Below, one piece after another: positions 23,547 through 31,613 of a stretch of 42,900 bases of DNA; the stretch's first letter is position 1, and each line of letters starts with the position of its first letter. Under the pieces are notes generated by a model, which was not told the origin of the DNA, ran no database searches, and saw nothing but the letters and a program-made list of their open reading frames with translations. The DNA comes from an uncultured bacterium (lineage in GTDB: Bacteria; Margulisbacteria; Marinamargulisbacteria; SXXA01): assembly GCA_903864835.1 (NCBI GenBank), contig CAIPHK010000026.1, positions 1 to 42,900 of the forward strand, read 5' to 3'. The translations under genes and the position numbers were made by a program.

Positions 23547-24178
23547 CCCCCTTTAGATCTTGCTTGATAAGCGGCCTCGCCGGTCTGTTATTGGTTTTTT
23601 CGGTACCGCTATATGCAAAAGTGTATCAGGTTGCACCTGAGCTATTGCAGGAAGTTAGAGTTAATAAAGAGGCGTTTAAGACGGGTCCTTCCGCGGATAC
23701 CGCGTTTGACCTGGCGATGAGTTATGCCTACTCGGGACAAATTGAAAAAGGGTGGGCAACTCTTAAAAAAATCCCAGACTACGACAAAGAGTATTCTTCA
23801 AAAGTAGTTGAGAAGTACCGTCCGTTGGTTAAAGATTCACCCCGCGTCTGGAAATATCAGTTTAAATTGGCGTTCGGGTATTATTTTATGGATCAAAAAG
23901 ACAAATCAATCGAATGTTTTCGTAAAGTCCTCGATATTGATCCCAAAAATGTGTGGGCATTGGCCTTTATTTCTCTGATTAAGGGGGATCAAGGACACAT
24001 TGATGAGGCGATTGTCTTGGCAAAGGAATGTATTAGATTAGAACCCAATGCAGCGGCTCTCCATTTTTTACTTGGGGCGGGCTATTTGAAACAAGGTAAT
24101 TTTTGGGGCGTAGCTCAGGAGACAGTGTCTGTCGGACGGCTAAAGGCCCAAGAGGCAATGGTCTATGGTGACTATTAA
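23543..24178 (+). CDS. Periplasmic TPR-repeat protein
   Basis: 211 residues with a signal peptide (cleavage after LYA, residue 25) and two to three tetratricopeptide repeats (about 50-75, 110-145 and 146-180: AFGYYFMDQKDKSIECFRKVLDIDPKN, then a similar helix pair). TPR proteins mediate protein contacts; here probably in the periplasm beside LptC and LptA. The specific partner is unknown. Translation is coupled at both ends: ATGA overlap with the glycosyltransferase and a 14-nt overlap with the LptC-like gene. Confidence 0.85.
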   Translation: MTPFRSCLISGLAGLLLVFSVPLYAKVYQVAPELLQEVRVNKEAFKTGPSADTAFDLAMSYAYSGQIEKGWATLKKIPDYDKEYSSKVVEKYRPLVKDSPRVWKYQFKLAFGYYFMDQKDKSIECFRKVLDIDPKNVWALAFISLIKGDQGHIDEAIVLAKECIRLEPNAAALHFLLGAGYLKQGNFWGVAQETVSVGRLKAQEAMVYGDY

Positions 24179-24719
24179 GCGACGTACGTCATGGGGAACC
24201 ATGGGAACGATTCTGGCGTTGATTTGTGTGGGCTTGTTTTCTTTTTTTAAGCCAAAAATTTCTTTTTTGGACAAAGGGCATGAGAATCGACCCGATTTTG
24301 AGTTTAGGGACGTTCGTATTACCCAGTATTTGTTGGACCAGCCAGAGTTTGATATTCATGCGGATCGTGGGACTGTAGATCGCGACACTAATCGCATCGA
24401 TTTAATTCGGATGACGGGGCGATTTTATACGGCTGACGGGGAGTCGATGGGGATTCAATCACCGACGGCATCACTGTCTGTTGCCGGGTCTCTGGTTCAA
24501 ATCCAGAACGTATCGATTAGTTTGTTGGTGGGCTCTTCTCCAGCGGTTCTTACCGCGGCAGATTTGGAATGGAATGGAGCGACTGGACATATTGTGTGCC
24601 GAGGAGGAATCACAATGCAGACGGCGAAGTACACAATTCGGGGGGATCAATTCGAAGGAAATATTCCGGTTCGCAACTTTAAGGTCGACCGAAAAGCAAG
24701 CGCGGAAATTATATTATGA
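24165..24719 (+). CDS. lptC: LptC-like lipopolysaccharide export protein
   Basis: 184 residues. A single N-terminal membrane helix (GTILALICVGLFSFF) anchors a periplasmic beta-domain of the LptC/YrbK family: PEFDIHADRGTVDRDTNRIDLIRMTGRFYTADGE, then repeated strands (IQSPTASLSVAGS, ADLEWNGATGHIVCRGGI). LptC receives lipopolysaccharide from LptBFG and passes it to LptA, which is encoded upstream in the same cluster. It overlaps the pseudouridine synthase start as ATGA. Confidence 0.82.
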   Translation: MVTIKRRTSWGTMGTILALICVGLFSFFKPKISFLDKGHENRPDFEFRDVRITQYLLDQPEFDIHADRGTVDRDTNRIDLIRMTGRFYTADGESMGIQSPTASLSVAGSLVQIQNVSISLLVGSSPAVLTAADLEWNGATGHIVCRGGITMQTAKYTIRGDQFEGNIPVRNFKVDRKASAEIIL

Positions 24720-25456
24720 CCAAAATAACAAAAAAAAAGATAAAGCGAATTAAGGTAGAGGAATGGTTAAGTGCGCAAACGGCCAATCCCCGTAGGGAAG
24801 TGGCTCGGCTCATCATGGATGGAAAGGTCACGATTAACGGCAATGTAAACGTTGATTTGTCGGCGACTGTCGATCCAGAGGTGGATGTGGTGCATGTGGA
24901 GGGTGAACGATTGGCCAATAACCTCCAGTATTTTTATTATAAATTTCATAAGCCCCCCAATGTGATTTCGACGATGTCGGATCCCAACGGTAGAAGTTGT
25001 CTAAGGGACTATATGGCGGGTGTTCCGGCCGCGGTGTCTCCTGTAGGACGGTTGGATCGCGATTCCGAAGGACTGATGTTATTTACCAATAACGGTGCGT
25101 TGACGTTGGCGTTGTCTCATCCTCGGTTCCACGTCGCCAAAATTTATCGGGTGACTCTCGATAAGCCCCTAACCCAAGCGGCCTATGAGCGATTGGAGAT
25201 TGGGTTTTTTCTGGATGATGGGCCAGTTGTTTTTGAAGAAGTGGAGAAAGTATCGGATGTCACGGTGATTGTAAAAATTAGCGAAGGCCGAAATCGAATC
25301 GTTCGGCGGAGCTTTGAGTTGCTGGGGTATACGGTAAAAAAATTAAAGCGAATGTCGATTGGACCGATTCAATTGGGGAAGTTGGTATCCGGAAAATTTG
25401 CCCGATTAAGTATCGGCGAAATGCGCCAGCTTGATCAAATACTCAAATTTCGATAA
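24716..25456 (+). CDS. rluB: 23S rRNA pseudouridine synthase, RluB/RsuA family
   Basis: 246 residues. An N-terminal S4 RNA-binding domain (VEEWLSAQTANPRREVARLIMDGKVTING) precedes the RsuA/RluB/E/F catalytic domain, with the nucleophilic Asp in VGRLDRDSEGLML and the family block EGRNRIVRRSFELLGYTVKKLKR. The enzyme isomerises uridine in the peptidyl-transferase region of 23S rRNA if it is RluB; RsuA would act on 16S rRNA. The arginine- and lysine-rich start fits RNA binding. It is the last protein gene of the cluster, 15 nt before the tRNA. Confidence 0.9.
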   Translation: MTKITKKKIKRIKVEEWLSAQTANPRREVARLIMDGKVTINGNVNVDLSATVDPEVDVVHVEGERLANNLQYFYYKFHKPPNVISTMSDPNGRSCLRDYMAGVPAAVSPVGRLDRDSEGLMLFTNNGALTLALSHPRFHVAKIYRVTLDKPLTQAAYERLEIGFFLDDGPVVFEEVEKVSDVTVIVKISEGRNRIVRRSFELLGYTVKKLKRMSIGPIQLGKLVSGKFARLSIGEMRQLDQILKFR

Positions 25457-25471
25457 TCTGAACTCACTTCT

Positions 25472-25548
25472 GGCGGTGTAGCTCAGTTGGTTAGAGCATA
25501 CGGTTCATACCCGTAGGGTCACTAGTTCGAATCTAGTCACCGCCACCA
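25472..25548 (+). tRNA. tRNA with anticodon CAT (elongator Met, or Ile2)
   Basis: 77 nt with encoded CCA. The acceptor stem is GGCGGTG/CACCGCC, the D-loop is GCTCAGTTGGTTAGAGC, the anticodon stem is TACGG/CCGTA around loop TTCATAC, and the T-arm is CTAGTTCGAATCTAG. The first base pair G1-C72 and the stem lacking three G-C pairs argue against initiator tRNA. A CAT anticodon can also belong to tRNA-Ile2 after lysidine modification, which sequence alone does not exclude. Confidence 0.96.
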
Positions 25549-25578
25549 TTAAAAATTGAACGAAGAGAAATTTTTAAT
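25548..25578 (+). terminator. AT-rich stem-loop directly after the tRNA
   Basis: ATTAAAAATT (25548-25557) pairs perfectly with AATTTTTAAT (25569-25578) around an 11-nt loop. With no GC pairs it is a weak hairpin, but its position at the tRNA 3' end and the run of T in the right arm suggest a processing or termination site. Confidence 0.4.
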
Positions 25579-25980
25579 CCTTTCTCCTCATCCTCATTCC
25601 TTCTCCTGTCCAAAAATTTCCCTCATCTCCATTTTTAATGGAAGGATGAGGGATAAGGATAAGGATAAGGATGAGGGATAAGGATAAGGAGGAGGGGAAC
25701 TTTGTGCTCGGTCCCCTCGGGGCACAACCAGATACCTCCCTACTCGAGAAATTGAAAATCTCATCGAAATTGATTCCCTTCGATATGTTGGGCACCTAGG
25801 ATAGTACCTCTAAGGGTCGATATTGGCTCTTGGGGTGGATTTTTGTCTTAAACTAATTCCAGGGCGTCGTGTGAGCGGAGGCGCGCCTCTGCCGGCGCTA
25901 GGCGAAGCTATGCGAGGTCGAGGGAGGCCACCCTACATAAAAAGAGATGTTTCGCCCCTACGACGCAAAATCATTTCGAT
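25579..25980. other. Non-coding stretch with pyrimidine/purine mirror blocks and GGATAA repeats
   Basis: No supported gene. A pyrimidine-rich block (about 25579-25640, CCTTTCTCCTCATCCTCATT and similar) is followed by a purine block (25641-25700) with GGATAA-type hexamers. CCCTCATC and GATGAGGG flank a loop containing CCATT and AATGG, so the blocks can fold back on each other. A 12-bp palindrome GAGGCGCGCCTC lies at 25878-25889, and a GTAGGG-type segment on the minus strand (about 25930-25962) looks like part of a dispersed intergenic repeat. The 73-aa minus-strand frame here is low-complexity Leu/Ile/Ser and not convincing. The kup promoter could not lie here because kup reads away. Confidence 0.6.
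25643..25697. repeat. GGATAA hexamer microsatellite
   Basis: Three perfect GGATAA units (25651-25668) are followed by variant units (GGATGA, GGGATAA) and two more copies up to 25690. Nearly all bases on the plus strand are purine. Confidence 0.9.
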
Positions 25981-27867
25981 TTAAATCTCTATCTGAATCC
26001 CAATTTCAATCACCTTATCTGAAGGAATATTGAAAAAAGTAGTTGCACGCTGCGCATTTTTTGAAAGAAAGACAAATAGATGTTCCCTCCAGATTGCCAT
26101 GCCCGGACGGGCAGTAGGAACAATCGTTTCCCTTCCCAAGAAATAGGTAATCTTGTCGAGATCAATCGGACCATCTTCTAAAGTAATTTTAGCCAGAGCA
26201 GAAGGAACGTCGGGTGTTTCCATGAACCCATATCTCAGCATCACGCGGTAAATACCGTTTCCTAATCCTTCGATTTCACATCGATCACTATCCGCAATAT
26301 TTGGAACATCATCCGTTTCAACGATCAGAAGACACAGTGATTCGTGAAGCACTTGATTATGTCTGAAATTATGCGCCAAGATGGGCGGCGTTCCATGGGG
26401 GTCTCGAGTCATATATACCCCGACACCAGGTACTCGAAATGGTGGATTTTTACTTATGGAATGGATAAACACGGAGAGCGACTCTGTCTTCTCTGCCAAG
26501 CGTTCGCCCAAAATATTACGTCCTTGATACCAGGTCCACATCACCAGTGTGATCAATCCTCCGACGACCAATGGAACCCATCCCCCATGGCCGATTTTGG
26601 TCAAATTAGGAACCAAAAACGCAATGTCTATGGTAAGCAAGATCGCGGTAATTGCAATGTTGAGCATCGGATTCATTCGCCATCGACGCTTCGCAACGAA
26701 ATACATTAATAATGTCGTGATGGCCATGGTCATCGTGACGGCAACTCCATATGCGGCGGCCAGCTGTCCTGACGATGGAAATGCAAAGACCAGCATCACC
26801 GTGGATATAAACAATAAGGTATTCATAATTGGAATATAGATTTGGCCCATTTCCCTAGCGGAGGTATGTCGGATAGAAAATCGGGGGAAATAACCCAATT
26901 GAATGGCTTGGTTAGTCAAAGAAAATACTCCGGAAATTAACGCTTGAGAGGCGATAACGCTGGCAAGAGTCGCCAATCCAACCATGGGATACAGTGCACC
27001 TTCAGGAATCATTTTAAAAAAAGGATGACTGACGGCTGATGGATCCCGCAATAATAAGGCACACTGACCAAAATAATTTAAAAGAAGGCCGGGAAGCACC
27101 ACTGAAAACCAGGCCAAACGGATGGGTTTTCGTCCAAAATGGCCCATATCCGCGTATAGGGCTTCCCCCCCAGTGACGACAAGAAAAATAGTTCCAAGAA
27201 TAAAGAAGCCAGGAAGGCCGTTGCGAATAAAAAAGGAGAGCGCATGGATGGGATTTAATGCACCCAGAATGGCCGGAGTCTGGGTGATAGACCAGAGTCC
27301 CAATCCCCCAATCACTGCAAACCATAGCAAAATAATCGGTCCAAATAGGTAGCCTATTTTGCCAGTTCCATGTTTTTGATTTAAAAATAAAACCGCCAGA
27401 ATGGCGCATGTAATCGGTGCAATATAGTTCGAAAATAACGGGGTTGCGACATCCAGTCCCTCAACCGCACTGAGAACCGATATGGCAGGGGTAATCATCC
27501 CGTCCCCAAATATAAGCGCGCTACCAAATAGTCCGGCAAATAATAGTGTCATAGACACTTTGCGAGATCCACGACGACGGTGCATCGCGAGAACCATCAA
27601 TGCGAGGACTCCACCTTCGCCGCGATTGTCGGCGCGCATGACGTACATGATGTATTTGATGGATATTACGACAATAAGGGACCAGGTTATCAGTGATAGA
27701 ACACCAAAAATATTACCTGGATTGAGTGGGATTCCATGAGTGCCGTGAAAACATTCTTTTAACGCATATAACGGACTGGTACCAATATCCCCAAAGACGA
27801 TTCCTAAGGCGGCCAGGGATAGAAGGAGTCCTCGAGATGGGTTAGTTGTTTGTTGTGGTGTGGACAT
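25981..27867 (-). CDS. kup: Potassium transporter Kup
   Basis: 628 residues from the ATG at 27867; a TTG at 27882 would add five. The KUP/HAK signature GIVFGDIGTSPLYALKE lies near residue 20, followed by about twelve hydrophobic segments (for example LITWSLIVVISIKYIMYVM, GYLFGPIILLWFAVIGGLGLW, VVTGGEALYADMGHFG) and a C-terminal cytoplasmic domain of about 150 residues (MTRDPHGTPPILAHNFRHN). It imports potassium with protons across the inner membrane. No c-di-AMP riboswitch-like leader is evident; the sequence upstream is a short ORF. Confidence 0.96.
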   Translation of the reverse strand: MSTPQQTTNPSRGLLLSLAALGIVFGDIGTSPLYALKECFHGTHGIPLNPGNIFGVLSLITWSLIVVISIKYIMYVMRADNRGEGGVLALMVLAMHRRRGSRKVSMTLLFAGLFGSALIFGDGMITPAISVLSAVEGLDVATPLFSNYIAPITCAILAVLFLNQKHGTGKIGYLFGPIILLWFAVIGGLGLWSITQTPAILGALNPIHALSFFIRNGLPGFFILGTIFLVVTGGEALYADMGHFGRKPIRLAWFSVVLPGLLLNYFGQCALLLRDPSAVSHPFFKMIPEGALYPMVGLATLASVIASQALISGVFSLTNQAIQLGYFPRFSIRHTSAREMGQIYIPIMNTLLFISTVMLVFAFPSSGQLAAAYGVAVTMTMAITTLLMYFVAKRRWRMNPMLNIAITAILLTIDIAFLVPNLTKIGHGGWVPLVVGGLITLVMWTWYQGRNILGERLAEKTESLSVFIHSISKNPPFRVPGVGVYMTRDPHGTPPILAHNFRHNQVLHESLCLLIVETDDVPNIADSDRCEIEGLGNGIYRVMLRYGFMETPDVPSALAKITLEDGPIDLDKITYFLGRETIVPTARPGMAIWREHLFVFLSKNAQRATTFFNIPSDKVIEIGIQIEI

Positions 27868-27903
27868 AGTGGGCGACAACAATATCGTGGTCGGTATTTA
27901 GGG

Positions 27904-28041
27904 TCAATTATTCCCTACACTAATATTAACGGTTGCGGTGTCAAAGACCAGACTCACGACGAAGCTATTCAATTCCCTGAATTTGGGTTCGACCTGCGCA
28001 TCGCCTAAGCGCGATACTGAATCGATCTCTTTTTCGTCCAT
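27904..28041 (-). CDS. Small 45-aa protein of unknown function
   Basis: A 46-codon frame begins with an ATG at 28041 preceded by an excellent ribosome site (AGGAGG, 7 nt away) and ends in TGA at 27904. The protein begins MDEKEIDSVSRLGDAQVEPK and ends VNISVGNN. It is acidic at the N-terminus, beta-prone at the C-terminus, with no signal peptide or cysteine. It sits between tadA and kup on the same strand in an otherwise empty 239-nt gap and ends 36 nt before kup. I do not recognise it. The ribosome site is the main support; conservation could not be examined. Confidence 0.5.
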   Translation of the reverse strand: MDEKEIDSVSRLGDAQVEPKFRELNSFVVSLVFDTATVNISVGNN

Positions 28042-28106
28042 GTCCGCCCCTCCTGTACTCAAAACTCAATTTCCTTTGACCCTTCGATTCCCGGAGAATT
28101 CAGAAT

Positions 28107-28601
28107 TTAAACATCCGTTAACCGGGAGTGTCGTAGTTGGCGGAAGAATTGAGTCAGCATCGTTTCGCACTCGAGAGATGGCACATAGTAAGCGGTGGTG
28201 ATGTGGTTAAATGTAACGTCCTCAAATAGATTGAGTTTTGTTTCAGCGGCACCCCATTTAAAGTCTTTGGCGCCGTAGCCGACGACTGCAATTCGGGCAT
28301 GTAGGATGGCGCCGGCGCACATCGGACAAGGCTCCAGCGTACTGACGAGGATGGCCCCATCCAACCGCCAGTCGCCCACTGTGGCACATGCATTTCGGAT
28401 CGCAACGATCTCCGCATGGGCGGTAGGGTCGTGATCCATTTCTTTGGTGTTGTGCCCACGACCAATGATGACATCATTCTTAATGACCACGGCCCCCACT
28501 GGGACCTCGCCGGATGCCATTCCCGTTTGCGCCTCAGCGATGGCATCCGGCATCCAACGATTAATTAAAGCTAAGTGTAATTCCGGGTTTTTGGGGTTCA
28601 T
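28107..28601 (-). CDS. tadA: tRNA adenosine deaminase TadA
   Basis: Zinc deaminase with the ligand and proton-shuttle motif HAEIVAIRNA and the CxxC zinc motif PCPMCAGAI; GEVPVGAVV precedes them. It converts A34 to inosine in tRNA-Arg(ACG). The open frame extends to 28673 but that end overlaps the DUF3467 gene. From the ATG at 28601 (MNPKNPELHLALINRWM) the length is 164 residues and the N-terminus matches E. coli TadA in extent. An ATG at 28553, 7 nt after the upstream stop, gives 148. Neither has a strong ribosome site. It is cotranscribed with efp and DUF3467. Confidence 0.9.
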   Translation of the reverse strand: MNPKNPELHLALINRWMPDAIAEAQTGMASGEVPVGAVVIKNDVIIGRGHNTKEMDHDPTAHAEIVAIRNACATVGDWRLDGAILVSTLEPCPMCAGAILHARIAVVGYGAKDFKWGAAETKLNLFEDVTFNHITTAYYVPSLECETMLTQFFRQLRHSRLTDV

Positions 28602-28863
28602 CAGTGATGACGCCGAACTGTTTTTCATATTCGGTAATGTTAACTTGGAGTAACCCGGCCAATCGTTTTGCATGGCGAGGGGACATAATCACTCGGCTTC
28701 GTACTTTTGCTTTGGGAACGTTCGGTTGCGCGTACACAAAATCTAAGACGACTTCCTCTGGGGTTACGTTAGATAACACCAGGTTGGTATAGACACCTTG
28801 GGCGGTGATGTCGTCAATATCCACCTGAATTTGGGCGGGTGGCGTGGGAGTAGGGGCGCTCAT
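28561..28863 (-). CDS. DUF3467 family protein
   Basis: 100 residues matching the DUF3467 pattern: an N-terminal Pro-rich start, IQVDIDDITAQGVYTNLVLSN, EEVVLDFVYAQPN, RVIMSPRHAKRLAGLLQVNI and a final EYEKQFG. The family is widespread and of unknown function. The ATG overlaps the efp stop as ATGA, and the end overlaps the longer form of tadA. Presence between two translation-related genes hints at a similar setting but gives no mechanism. Confidence 0.88.
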   Translation of the reverse strand: MSAPTPTPPAQIQVDIDDITAQGVYTNLVLSNVTPEEVVLDFVYAQPNVPKAKVRSRVIMSPRHAKRLAGLLQVNITEYEKQFGVITDEPQKPGITLSFN

Positions 28864-29426
28864 CCTTGGACACGCTCCATATAGTCGCCACTTTCAGTGT
28901 TGAACCGAATCAAGTCGCCTTCGGTAATGAATCCGGGTGCGTTGATCACGATGTTTCTCTCGAGTTCAACCGGCCGCATGGAACTGGTCGCCGTCGCTTT
29001 TTTTATTTCTGGAGGTGCGCTGACAACCCTCAATACCATTGTTTTAGGCAAGTCGATTCCAACGGCTTCGTCTTGATAAAATGTGGCAAGGTAGGTCTCG
29101 CCTTCGACCAGATACTTGGCGCTTTCCCCAATTAATTCGTTAGGAAGCGGTTGCTGTTCAAATGTCGCATTGTCCATAAAAATGTAGTCTTCGCCATCTT
29201 TGTACAAGAATTGATATTCCCGGGTATCAAGATCGGCTTTTTCCACCCGCTCGGATGACATGAATCGCTGTTCAAGATTTTTTCCGCTAATGATGTGCTT
29301 GAGCTTGGTCTGCATGACCGCGTTGCCTTTTCCAGGGGTGCGGTGCATGGTCCATGTGACCCTATACAAGTCATTTTCGACCCTGAGAATCATACCTTCT
29401 CTGATCTGAGTCGCATTTATTATCAT
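28860..29426 (-). CDS. efp: Elongation factor P
   Basis: 188 residues in three beta-barrel domains. EF-P relieves ribosome stalling at polyproline. The modifiable residue is Lys33 in HRTPGKGNA, the position corresponding to Lys34 of E. coli, so lysylation by EpmA or another modification is possible; no epm gene is in the window. The C-terminal signature is intact (VINAPGFITEGDLIRFNTESGDYMERV). AAGGAG precedes the ATG by 8 nt. It leads the efp-DUF3467-tadA unit, divergent from pepA. Confidence 0.97.
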   Translation of the reverse strand: MIINATQIREGMILRVENDLYRVTWTMHRTPGKGNAVMQTKLKHIISGKNLEQRFMSSERVEKADLDTREYQFLYKDGEDYIFMDNATFEQQPLPNELIGESAKYLVEGETYLATFYQDEAVGIDLPKTMVLRVVSAPPEIKKATATSSMRPVELERNIVINAPGFITEGDLIRFNTESGDYMERVQG

Positions 29427-29574
29427 TCAAGAGCTCCTTAATAAGGGGTTGTGGACCCTAAACGTATCGAATCATTTAACCCTACCTCTAAGGGGTTATT
29501 CAAGCTGAGTACCTGGATTTTTAGCTCCCTGGCCGATACACTCCCCTCAGTCTTTTTAAATCCCCCTCAATTTA

Positions 29575-29580
29575 TATAAT
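29575..29580 (+). promoter_or_regulatory. Probable -10 element of pepA
   Basis: A consensus TATAAT lies 36 nt before the pepA ATG in the 190-bp divergent gap with efp. No good -35 is found at 16-18 nt. The gap also has two copies of TAAGGGGTT (about 29442 and 29488), the second able to pair with AACCC at 29478-29482. Confidence 0.5.
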
Positions 29581-29616
29581 TTTATAACTCTCAATTTGAA
29601 CTGGAGGCCTTTAACG

Positions 29617-31122
29617 ATGGTCCACTGTACCGTACAGGTTGTGTCTATGGAGTCCGTTGATGCTGATATAGTTGTTGTGCCGGTGTTTGAATCTGAATTG
29701 AGCTCTCCCCGGTTAACCACTCTTAACACTATTTTTGGCGGGTATCTAAAGTCGGCGGTGGCTGGTTCTGGTTTTAAGGGTAAAGAGACCGACCAATTGA
29801 CCCTCTATTCTCTGGGAAAAATGAGAGCGAGTCAGGTCGTATTGATTGGGCTTGGCAAAAAATCTAAGTTTGATACTGATGGACTGAGAAAAGCCGCGGG
29901 CGAAGTTGCAAAAAAGGCAAAGACACTCAAACATGTCGCATGGATTTTGGAAGCGGGACCGAAGGGCCTTGCTCAGGAAGGGATTGCGTCTGCGGTTACC
30001 GAAGGCTTTGTGATGGGGGGCTATCGATTTGATCGGTACAAAAAAGGGGACAAAGACAAGGGTCGTGGGGATGTTTCCTTAACTCTTTGTGTCGCTGATC
30101 CTAGTGATCTTAACGGACTTGAGGTCATGGTGAAACGGGGTCAACTCTTAGGGGAATCGACCAATTTAGCGCGAGATTTGGCGAACACTCCGCCGAATGA
30201 CATGATGCCAGATCACTTTGTAAAAGTGGCAAAAGGTCTATTTAAAAAAACATCCGTTGAAATTGAAATTATTGATCAAAAAAAGGCCGCACATTATGGA
30301 ATGGGTGCTTTTTTAGGCGTCGCTCAAGGATCGAAGTCCGATGCGTATATTTTGATTATCAGGCACCGCCCTAAAAAGGGAGCTGCACCGATTGTTCTTG
30401 TGGGAAAAGGGGTCACATTCGATTCCGGGGGGATTTCCATTAAACCCGGAAAGGCTATGAGCGACATGAAGGCCGATATGTCCGGCGCGGCAGCGGTGCT
30501 ATCCGCAATGAACGTGATCGTTAAATTGGGTGCAGATATTAACGTGACCGCGATTATGCCGCTGACTGAAAATATGCCATCGGGCGGGGCGCTTCGTCCC
30601 GGAGACGTCGTGACGGCGATGAATGGCAAGACGATCGAAATTATTAACACCGATGCCGAAGGGCGACTGATTCTCGGAGACGCTCTGGCGTATGCAGTTC
30701 GAGAAGAAAATGCCGCCAAAATTGTGGACATCGCAACATTAACCGGCGCGTGTTCTGTGGCTATCGGTGATCTTGCGGCAGGGGTTTTGGGAAACCATCA
30801 ATCGTTGATTGATGAATTGATCAAGGTGGGCCGTGAGACCGGTGAATGGCTTTGGCAATTGCCGCTATTTGATGGGTACCTTGATTATTTGAAGTCGGAT
30901 ACTGCAGATATTGCCAATGCATCGGAGGCGGGTAAAGCGGGGACCTGTACGGGGGCAAAATTTTTAGAACAATTTGTAGGATCGACTCATTGGGCGCATT
31001 TGGATATCGCGAGTGTCATGAAATGTCCCAATACCAAGGGCTATATGGTCAAAGGAATGAGCGGCGCTGGGGCGCGGCTGTTGGCAGAATGGGTAATGGC
31101 CCAAGCCGCAAAAGTAATTTAG
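29617..31122 (+). CDS. pepA: Leucyl aminopeptidase PepA (M17)
   Basis: 501 residues from the ATG at 29617, fixed by CTGGAGG 9 nt upstream; the ATG at 29596 has no such site. The M17 signature NTDAEGRLILGDAL and the two-metal site residues are visible (VGKGVTFDSGGISIKPG, MSDMKADMSGAA). It releases N-terminal amino acids in the cytoplasm as a hexamer; E. coli PepA also binds DNA, which cannot be judged here. First gene of the pepA-folK-tsaE run that leads into the giant fibre gene. Confidence 0.97.
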   Translation: MVHCTVQVVSMESVDADIVVVPVFESELSSPRLTTLNTIFGGYLKSAVAGSGFKGKETDQLTLYSLGKMRASQVVLIGLGKKSKFDTDGLRKAAGEVAKKAKTLKHVAWILEAGPKGLAQEGIASAVTEGFVMGGYRFDRYKKGDKDKGRGDVSLTLCVADPSDLNGLEVMVKRGQLLGESTNLARDLANTPPNDMMPDHFVKVAKGLFKKTSVEIEIIDQKKAAHYGMGAFLGVAQGSKSDAYILIIRHRPKKGAAPIVLVGKGVTFDSGGISIKPGKAMSDMKADMSGAAAVLSAMNVIVKLGADINVTAIMPLTENMPSGGALRPGDVVTAMNGKTIEIINTDAEGRLILGDALAYAVREENAAKIVDIATLTGACSVAIGDLAAGVLGNHQSLIDELIKVGRETGEWLWQLPLFDGYLDYLKSDTADIANASEAGKAGTCTGAKFLEQFVGSTHWAHLDIASVMKCPNTKGYMVKGMSGAGARLLAEWVMAQAAKVI

Positions 31123-31139
31123 GCAGTCGAGACGTTGGT

Positions 31140-31613
31140 ATGACGGTCGCATATATATCGGTAGGGTCCAATATGGGGGATCGTGAGCCTAATATTCGTC
31201 GGGCGATGCAATTGATCGCGGCCGATTCTATGACACGCGGGATGGGCCAGTCGCAGTGGATTTGGACTAACCCCGTGGGTATGCCAGACGGTACGGCCCC
31301 ATTTCTCAACGGAGCCGTGAAAGTTCACACCGATGCCGATCTTCTTTATTTTTTTGATTTGTTGGGTCGCGTCGAAACCGAATTGGGGCGAACATCCAAG
31401 GGGGACTATCAGTCTCGCCCGATCGATTTGGATTTAATCTTTTGGGGTGAGTTGGTATTGGATACGCCTACCTTAATCCTTCCTCATCCGCGATATCGCC
31501 AACGGCAATTTGTAGTGGGGCCGCTTTTGGAATTGGAACCGGAGCTCGTTGATCCTGAAACTGGTATTGCTGTGGCGGAATATTTGAGAACAATGGCTGA
31601 GAATGGCATTTAA
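31140..31613 (+). CDS. folK: 2-amino-4-hydroxy-6-hydroxymethyldihydropteridine pyrophosphokinase FolK
   Basis: 157 residues from the ATG at 31140 (MTVAYISVGSNMGD); the longer open frame overlaps pepA. HPPK signature SRPIDLDLIFWG, with VETELGR before it and LPHPR after it, all standard. It transfers pyrophosphate from ATP to the pterin in folate synthesis. No obvious ribosome site, so translation may depend on coupling from pepA 17 nt upstream. It overlaps tsaE by 11 nt. Confidence 0.95.
   Translation: MTVAYISVGSNMGDREPNIRRAMQLIAADSMTRGMGQSQWIWTNPVGMPDGTAPFLNGAVKVHTDADLLYFFDLLGRVETELGRTSKGDYQSRPIDLDLIFWGELVLDTPTLILPHPRYRQRQFVVGPLLELEPELVDPETGIAVAEYLRTMAENGI

Noticed and set aside
25574-25795. 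73-aa minus-strand ORF
   Set aside because: It translates the purine/pyrimidine microsatellite into Ser/Leu/Ile runs, with no ribosome site and no family.
27938-28201. 87-aa plus-strand ORF opposite the small ORF and the end of tadA
   Set aside because: No ribosome site and it overlaps tadA; the minus-strand 45-aa frame with AGGAGG is better supported.
29430-29500. Possible riboswitch or terminator in the efp-pepA gap
   Set aside because: Only short AACCC/GGGTT pairings and two TAAGGGGTT copies are seen; no recognised aptamer or T-tract.
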